NCBI GenBank assembly: GCA_030145015.1
Contig: JAQYWI010000019.1
Location: forward strand, 1 to 46,061
Direction of reading: 5' to 3'
Source of the DNA: Desulfobacterales bacterium
GTDB taxonomy: Bacteria > Desulfobacterota > Desulfobacteria > Desulfobacterales > JAHEIW01
DNA length: 46,061 bases
Position numbers and translations under genes: made by a program. This document shows positions 41,441-46,061 of this stretch, piece after piece; within the stretch, counting starts at the first letter, position 1, and the number at the start of each line of letters is the position of its first letter. Under the pieces are notes generated by a model. The model had not been told where the DNA came from and ran no database searches. It saw only the letters and a list, made by a program, of their open reading frames with translations.

Positions 41441-41468
41441 AGTATATATAGCTCAGTTTTTGTGTCAA
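41441..41468 (-). promoter_or_regulatory. Sigma70-type promoter of the ABC importer operon
   Basis: On the minus strand, TTGACA (41468-41463), a 16-nt spacer and TATACT (41446-41441), about 60 nt before the binding-protein start at 41383. Confidence 0.65.
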
Positions 41469-41559
41469 GAAATTTAACATATTGACTGCTTCCCCAAACA
41501 GGAATAGCATACCGAATTGTCATGTCCCACGAAAATCTTACATAAGTCCTAATCAATAT

Positions 41560-41720
41560 GGTTTCAGGTGTCGGGTTTCAGGTGTCAGGAAGAAGCAGGT
41601 TGCAGGTGTCAGGTTTCAGTGTTCAGCATCCGACCCGGAGAGGTTTCAGCCCCGTCAATTCTGACACCTGAAACCAGATTCTCGAAATCCATTTTTCCTG
41701 ACACCTGACACCTGAAACCC
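41560..41720. repeat. Inverted phrase repeats 'GGTTTCAGGTGTCAGG'
   Basis: Left part 41560-41620 is built from GTTTCAGGTGTC and GCAGGTGTCAGG; right part 41661-41720 from CTGACACCTGAAACC. They form large imperfect palindromes. A related copy (ACTGACACCTGAAACCGG) is at 37409-37427. Apart from this and the operon promoter, 41384-41794 shows no gene. Confidence 0.75.
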
Positions 41721-41794
41721 AAAATAGGACTGTGTTTTGTAAATTACTTGCGGACACAATCGATGAGATTTAGATTATAATTGAGAGTTGAGCT

Positions 41795-42691
41795 ATGTCA
41801 GAAAGCTGTAATGCCCAAGTGCTTGATTTAGTATTGGTCGGCGCCATATCCAAAGATGAGAACATCTACCCGGACTGCAATGAAAGATCCATTGGCGGTG
41901 CGGTTACCTACGGTGCTTTTGCGGCAAAATGCTCGGGTAGCCGTGTCGGGGTTATCACCAAATTAGCCCAAGAAGATCATCACTTGGTCGATCAGTTTTG
42001 CGATGAACACATCCCGGTTTGGGTATTGCCCTCAAAAAAGACAACCGCCATACGAAATGTCTATCATTCGAGCGATAAGGAGCGCCGCACCTGCACTTGT
42101 CTGGCGGCAACGGATGCGTTTTCCCCTGAAAATCTTCCGACCCTATCCACCAAGATTATCCATGCCGCGGCTTTGATCAAAGGCGAAATTCCGTTAGAAA
42201 CCGTACAGTCCATGACGCGCATAGCTGAAGTCGGACTGGACCTTCAGGGGTTTCTGCGCGTTTCCCGGGATACAAAAATGGTTTTCGAAAAATCAGATGA
42301 AGTCGAGCTGGCCTTAAAATCGGTTTCCTATTTAAAGGCGGATGCAAATGAAGCCCAAATTCTCACCGCCAAAACCGATCTGGCTGAAGCCGCGCTGGAA
42401 ATGGCGGCAATGGGCCCTAAAGAGGTGGTGGTTTCACATAACCACGAACTGGTTCTTGCGTGTGAAGAAAAAATATACAGGGCGCCTTTGACCCCACGCA
42501 AGGTAGAGGGCCGCACCGGACGCGGAGACACACTTTTTTGCAGTTATCTTGCGCGCCGAACACAGGGTGATGCACCTTCTGAAGCGCTGCAATTTGCCGC
42601 CGCCCTGGTGTCGTTGAAACTGGAATCGCCGGGGCCCTTCCGCGGGACCCTGGAAGATGTACACATGAAAATGAAAACCCAGCGATCTTGA
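41795..42691 (+). CDS. PfkB-family kinase resembling inositol kinase (TM0415 / archaeal MI3K type)
   Basis: A 298-residue ribokinase-fold kinase. The N-terminal glycine motif is IGGAVTYGAFAA (33-44), and the ATP/catalytic motif is GRTGRGDTLFC (239-249) with base D245. The exact GRTGRGDT wording and the final FAAALVSLKLESPGPFRG match, as I recall, Thermotoga TM0415 (myo-inositol kinase), rather than IolC (5-dehydro-2-deoxygluconokinase), whose family is longer. It would make inositol 3-phosphate from inositol with ATP. Its value in a catabolic cluster is unclear: retention of imported inositol is one option. It begins about 410 nt from the importer promoter and is divergent from it. Confidence 0.75.
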   Translation: MSESCNAQVLDLVLVGAISKDENIYPDCNERSIGGAVTYGAFAAKCSGSRVGVITKLAQEDHHLVDQFCDEHIPVWVLPSKKTTAIRNVYHSSDKERRTCTCLAATDAFSPENLPTLSTKIIHAAALIKGEIPLETVQSMTRIAEVGLDLQGFLRVSRDTKMVFEKSDEVELALKSVSYLKADANEAQILTAKTDLAEAALEMAAMGPKEVVVSHNHELVLACEEKIYRAPLTPRKVEGRTGRGDTLFCSYLARRTQGDAPSEALQFAAALVSLKLESPGPFRGTLEDVHMKMKTQRS

Positions 42692-42709
42692 AGCTTTCTA
42701 TACAATCCA

Positions 42710-43543
42710 TCAACTCCTTTTCCTGGCGACCTCGGCCAAAAGTTCCTTAATATAGCTTAACGAATTCTTTATGGCCCTTTCAGCGTCAGGTTTCGGAAGG
42801 CACTCAAGCGACAAATAACCATCATAGCCAACTTCAATCAAGGCATTCAGCACCTCACCAAAAGGCAAATGGCCCTGTCCGGGCCCGCAGCGGTTACTGT
42901 CGACCAGATGGATGTAACCTAAAGCACTGCCGGCACGACGCATACTGGCAGCAATATTTACTTCCTCGATATTCATGTGGTAAGTGTCGGCCAGGTATTT
43001 CAAATTGGCAAAGCCGAGTTGCGCGATAATGGATAGCGCATCTGCGGTGGTGTTGAGCCAGTCACATTCATAGCGGTTCAGCGGTTCCAGCAAAAGCGAC
43101 ACGCCCGCAGCGGCTGCCGCCTGGCAGCATTCTTTCAGGCAGGCAAGGTGGTGCTCGCGACCTTGAGCGGCCTGCTCAAGATTGCTTCCCAGCCTGCCGT
43201 TAAGCACGCCGATTGTCACGGCTGAGCCCAATCGACCCGCAAGCCTGATATGCTCCTTGACCCGCTCGACAGCCCGTATACGAACCCCGGCTGCGGGATC
43301 GGTGAAGGTCAGGCCATCCATGCCCGCAGCCATGCCCGTACCCAGCGTCGTAACGGGCAGAGAATAGCGGCGGGATAGTTCAACCATCTCTTCCCAGTCC
43401 ACATCATACGGATCACGTAAGTGAACCTCGATACCATCGAACCCGTATTGGGATGCCAGCGCAAATGATTCCGAAATGGGGCCGCGCAGCAAGATGGGTG
43501 CAAGGTTTACGTCATTGGGCGTCGCTGTGGTTACCAGCTTCAT
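42710..43543 (-). CDS. iolO: IolO-like 5-keto-L-gluconate epimerase
   Basis: A 277-residue TIM-barrel (AP endonuclease 2 fold) epimerase. ATG 43543 has GAGGG 5 nt upstream; GTG 43555 is the alternative. Segments strongly recall Thermotoga IolO (TM0416): HLRDPYDVDWEEM, LPVTTLGTGMAAGMDGLTFTD, LLLEPLNRYECDWLNT, LADTYHMNIEEVNIAASMRR, HLVDSNRCGPGQGHLPF and SLECLPKP. The metal ligands would be the E of EPLNRYE, D of LADTYH, H of IHLVDSN and E of LECLP. In Thermotoga the enzyme turns 5-keto-L-gluconate into D-tagaturonate. It lies 15 nt after the IolM-like gene, in one operon. Confidence 0.82.
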   Translation of the reverse strand: MKLVTTATPNDVNLAPILLRGPISESFALASQYGFDGIEVHLRDPYDVDWEEMVELSRRYSLPVTTLGTGMAAGMDGLTFTDPAAGVRIRAVERVKEHIRLAGRLGSAVTIGVLNGRLGSNLEQAAQGREHHLACLKECCQAAAAAGVSLLLEPLNRYECDWLNTTADALSIIAQLGFANLKYLADTYHMNIEEVNIAASMRRAGSALGYIHLVDSNRCGPGQGHLPFGEVLNALIEVGYDGYLSLECLPKPDAERAIKNSLSYIKELLAEVARKRS

Positions 43544-43558
43544 CACATCCCTCACAGG

Positions 43559-44749
43559 TTAAACAACGGCGGTAATCTTGCATTCTTTGCGGTCGGTCTG
43601 TAGCAAGACGATGTTCTCCGGGACTTGTTCCAGCGTGATTTTCTTTGTCATGATCGGCGTCATGTCCATCCCGGCGGCCATCGCCGAGATCACCCGGGGG
43701 AAACTGCCGTGTCCCGAATGTCCCTGGGACCCCACAATCCGGGCGCGCCTGACTTGTAAAACTTCACCGGTTACCTGAATTTTTGCATCCGCGCGTGCCA
43801 CGATCACAACGGTGGTGTTCAATGTGCGGCCGTTCCAAATCACATGTTCTATATCACCCCAAACCACGTCCGGAAGCCCGGTGGCCTCAAGGATAAGACT
43901 AACGCCCCCACCTTTGGTAATGTCCAGAACGCGTTCGCCCGCATTGCCTTCCGTGGGGTCAATCACATGGCTGGCGCCCAGTTTTTTGGCCATAGCTGCC
44001 CTTTCTTTGGATGGCTCCGACATGATGACATTGCTTGCGCCGGCCGCTTTGAGTATGGCACAGGCGGCCGCGCCGATCGGACCGCTGCCTAGAATCAATA
44101 CCGAATCGCCGGGGCGAATACCGCCGCCGCGCTCGATCACCGCATTGTACGCCACACTGGTCGGTTCCACCAAACTGCCCAGCAGGTATGCTTTTTCTTG
44201 ATCGTAACGATCCACGAGTTCATTCAGGCTCCAGCAGTACTTGGCATCCAGCGCAATATAATTCGCAAAAGCACCGTCAATGGAAAAACCGATTTCCTGA
44301 AGACGTTCGCAGTGGTTGGGATATCCGTCCGCACAGGGACGGCAGGTGCCGCACCAGGCCATTTCCTCGGCACAGACAGGCTCGCCGACATCAAAGGGCT
44401 GATTGGTGCGACGATTGATCGCATCGGCAGCCGCCTCGACCACCTCCCCGGAAAGCTCGTGGCCCAGCGTACACGGGAATGCAGTCAGCCCCGGATAGTA
44501 AATATAACCGTCCGGCTGGGCCTGCGCCATGTGAACATCGCTACCGCAAATGCCGCAGGCTTTGACTTTAACAATCACCTGTCCCGGACCGGGTTTTGGG
44601 ATGGATTTTTCAACGATTTTTATACTTGGATTTCTCCAAACCTTGCTGCCCAGATAACTCAACTTGCCATCAATATCCTTTGAACCCAGCTTGAAATCCG
44701 GCTTGGGCTCCCAATCCGCAAAAAGCGTCACCGTTTTCATACTATCCAT
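43559..44749 (-). CDS. iolM: IolM-like scyllo-inosose 3-dehydrogenase (zinc alcohol dehydrogenase family)
   Basis: A 396-residue zinc-dependent medium-chain dehydrogenase. ATG 44749 has AAGGAG 6 nt upstream. The catalytic zinc ligands are in CGICGSDVHMAQ (C65 or C68) and LGHELSGEV (H97, E98). The structural zinc is held by C133, C136, C139 and C147. The NAD site is GSGPIGAAACAIL. The unusual N-terminus (DFKLGSKDIDGKLSYLGSKV), INRRTNQPFDVGEPVCAEEM and VGSQGHSGHGSFPRVIS recall Thermotoga TM0412 (IolM), which oxidises scyllo-inosose at C3 with NAD+. Threonine dehydrogenase is less likely. It heads an operon with the IolO-like gene. A promoter is visible upstream. Confidence 0.85.
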   Translation of the reverse strand: MDSMKTVTLFADWEPKPDFKLGSKDIDGKLSYLGSKVWRNPSIKIVEKSIPKPGPGQVIVKVKACGICGSDVHMAQAQPDGYIYYPGLTAFPCTLGHELSGEVVEAAADAINRRTNQPFDVGEPVCAEEMAWCGTCRPCADGYPNHCERLQEIGFSIDGAFANYIALDAKYCWSLNELVDRYDQEKAYLLGSLVEPTSVAYNAVIERGGGIRPGDSVLILGSGPIGAAACAILKAAGASNVIMSEPSKERAAMAKKLGASHVIDPTEGNAGERVLDITKGGGVSLILEATGLPDVVWGDIEHVIWNGRTLNTTVVIVARADAKIQVTGEVLQVRRARIVGSQGHSGHGSFPRVISAMAAGMDMTPIMTKKITLEQVPENIVLLQTDRKECKITAVV

Positions 44750-44806
44750 AATATGCTCCTTTAGCGTAAAATATTCTCCAAACAATACATTTTATAAGCT
44801 ATCGGC

Positions 44807-44835
44807 AATATCACCAAAAGATTTCCGTGTGTCAA
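44807..44835 (-). promoter_or_regulatory. Promoter candidate for the iolM-iolO operon
   Basis: On the minus strand, TTGACA (44835-44830), 17-nt spacer and GATATT (44812-44807), about 60 nt before ATG 44749. Confidence 0.5.
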
Positions 44836-44978
44836 GCCAATAATCGCCAGCACCGGACGGTAACTCTCAGATTTCAATCGCTACCTACTTGAATTAGCCT
44901 ATTGGCAAGCTTACCATACTTGACTTATCCTTGATTACATCATAATTTTTCCCTAAAAATAGAGGAGGTCAGAATCAT

Positions 44979-45815
44979 ATGATTGCGCGATCAAAAATTA
45001 GCCTGAACAGAATCCTTCTTCCCCGCGTAAGTCTGGAAGAATTTTTTAAATTGAACGCGGATCTGGAGTTGAATAAGATCGAATTACGCAACGATCTGCC
45101 GGGAATCGGCATCATAGCGCCTTATTCACCCGAACAGGTAAAAGGGCTGTCTGAAAAGTACAACATTAAGATCCTAACAATCAATGCCTTGCAGAAGTTT
45201 AATATGGGGGCCGTCTTACCTGAGGTATTGGCGGAATTAAAAGAATTAATCCGCCTTTCAGTCGCGATTGACTGTGAGGCGATCGTATTGGTTCCCACCA
45301 ATGATACAAACGATAAAAGGGATTCAGACGTAATTATGCAGGAAACCGTAACCGCATTAAAAGCCTTTGGACCCTTATTTGAAGACAACGGCATTTGGGG
45401 GTACGTAGAGCCGCTGGGATTTGAAGAATGCTCCCTGCGGTCCAAAGTTGTGGCCCTGCAAGCCATTCAGGAATCAGGCTTCAGCAATTATAAAATCGTG
45501 CACGATACCTTCCATCATCACCTGGGACCTGACACCGATGATAGATTAAAAAATGATTATGATATCTCCCATACAGGACTGGTGCATGTGTCGGGTGTGG
45601 AAAGTCAGATTGCCTCGAATCAATACAGGGATGATCACCGCATCTTAATAACGGATGGGGATCGGCTAAAAAACCGCGAGCAGTTAGAACTGCTTATTAA
45701 TCTGGGCTATAAAGGAGATATTTCCTTTGAGCCTTTTGCCAAAGATGTTCAAGAGATGGAAATTGAAGCGTTAAAGGCAGCGATCAATCAAAGCATTGAA
45801 TTTATTACTACCTAA
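44979..45815 (+). CDS. IolI-like inosose isomerase (TIM barrel)
   Basis: A 278-residue protein of the sugar phosphate isomerase/epimerase group, the same length as Bacillus IolI. Shared traits with IolI include IELRNDLPG, ILTINALQKFN, a long IVLVPTND strand-loop, YVEPLGFEECSLRS, KIVHDTFHHHLG and the closing ISFEPFAKD. IolI interconverts 2-keto-myo-inositol and 1-keto-D-chiro-inositol. The metal ligands appear to be the E of VEPLGF, D of HDTFHHH, the histidine of LVHVSG, and E of FEPFAK. AGGAGG is 8 nt before ATG 44979. It is divergent from iolM, and would widen the cluster to D-chiro-inositol. Related isomerases of other sugars remain possible. Confidence 0.7.
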   Translation: MIARSKISLNRILLPRVSLEEFFKLNADLELNKIELRNDLPGIGIIAPYSPEQVKGLSEKYNIKILTINALQKFNMGAVLPEVLAELKELIRLSVAIDCEAIVLVPTNDTNDKRDSDVIMQETVTALKAFGPLFEDNGIWGYVEPLGFEECSLRSKVVALQAIQESGFSNYKIVHDTFHHHLGPDTDDRLKNDYDISHTGLVHVSGVESQIASNQYRDDHRILITDGDRLKNREQLELLINLGYKGDISFEPFAKDVQEMEIEALKAAINQSIEFITT

Positions 45816-45818
45816 ATA

Positions 45819-45870
45819 GGGTATGATTAGTTGAATAGTTAATTCGTCAGAAGATTCAAGATTTAGTTAA
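45819..45870. repeat. Third partial copy of the 52-bp repeat family
   Basis: GGGTATGATTAGTTGAATAG followed by AATTCGTCAG and GATTCAAGATTTAGTTAA, in the direction of 36249-36320 but lacking 13 nt in its first part. It begins three bases after the stop of the IolI-like gene. In the rest of the window to 46061 I see no gene. Confidence 0.7.
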
Positions 45871-46061
45871 TTTGACAATCTCCAGTCATGATATCTGAAC
45901 TTTTGCAAAAGTTGAAATATCATCTACGTACCTCAACCCGTGTTCGACAGTCATAGGTTAACGAAAAATCGGATATGATGAAAATTCAGATACATACAAA
46001 CTGAACGATATTCAGCGTAGTGCCTATGAATTTAAACGGCTAAATCAACCTTTAAGACACG

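Overview
The window reads as one chromosome segment from a mesophilic anaerobic, probably sulfate-reducing, Desulfobacterota bacterium (old Deltaproteobacteria, Desulfobacterales-like). This placement is an inference from gene content: two probable UGA/selenocysteine genes acting on sulfur carriers, an ACR3 arsenic operon with its own thioredoxin/CcdA relay, a single-domain cereblon-like (CULT) protein, and many short phrase-like intergenic repeats. I see no rRNA, tRNA, CRISPR array, prophage or full insertion sequence.

Layout. 1-5.1 kb: arsenic operon on the + strand (5'-truncated ArsP/DUF318 permease, TM0996-type thioredoxin, exported thioredoxin, CcdA-like electron carrier, ACR3 arsenite pump), followed by two decayed genes (a SpoIIE-type phosphatase with an in-frame TGA and a 46-codon methyltransferase stub). 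5.3-9.2 kb: hypothetical protein, CULT-domain protein, CLC chloride channel with CBS domains, FmdB-type zinc ribbon. 9.3-12.9 kb: RsbW-like/GNAT fusion, a hypothetical gene and a TPR-SPOR membrane protein. 13-18.3 kb: class A penicillin-binding protein with its membrane partner, an exported degenerate HAD-like protein and a PQQ-propeller lipoprotein. 18.5-27 kb: small mobile-element remnant abutting a selenocysteine rhodanese, YihY family protein, MurB, a Na+/H+ antiporter, a four-gene TPR/small protein/small protein/NudC operon, and a second MITE-like element. 27-32.7 kb: SRAP (YedK/HMCES) protein, a TusA-like plus selenocysteine DsrE-like pair, GNAT, metallo-beta-lactamase-fold hydrolase, cupin and DUF362 protein.

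32.9-45.8 kb is the most coherent unit. It holds an AfuABC/FbpABC-type ABC importer together with genes that look like the Thermotoga-type (not Bacillus-type) inositol route: IolG-like dehydrogenase, IolM-like scyllo-inosose 3-dehydrogenase, IolO-like 5-keto-L-gluconate epimerase, TM0415-like inositol kinase and an IolI-like isomerase, plus a Hyi-like isomerase, a HAD phosphatase and a kynureninase. My inference is that the cluster imports and oxidises inositol or an inositol phosphate. The ring-opening hydrolase IolN is not in the window.

The two main molecular observations are the selenocysteine candidates (rhodanese at 18664-18981 and DsrE-like at 28446-28805). In each, an in-frame TGA sits at an active-site position, is followed by coding sequence that completes the family domain, and has a bacterial-type SECIS-like hairpin with its loop about 20 nt downstream. 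A third theme is that several intergenic repeats sit on, or touch, the stop codons of neighbouring genes.
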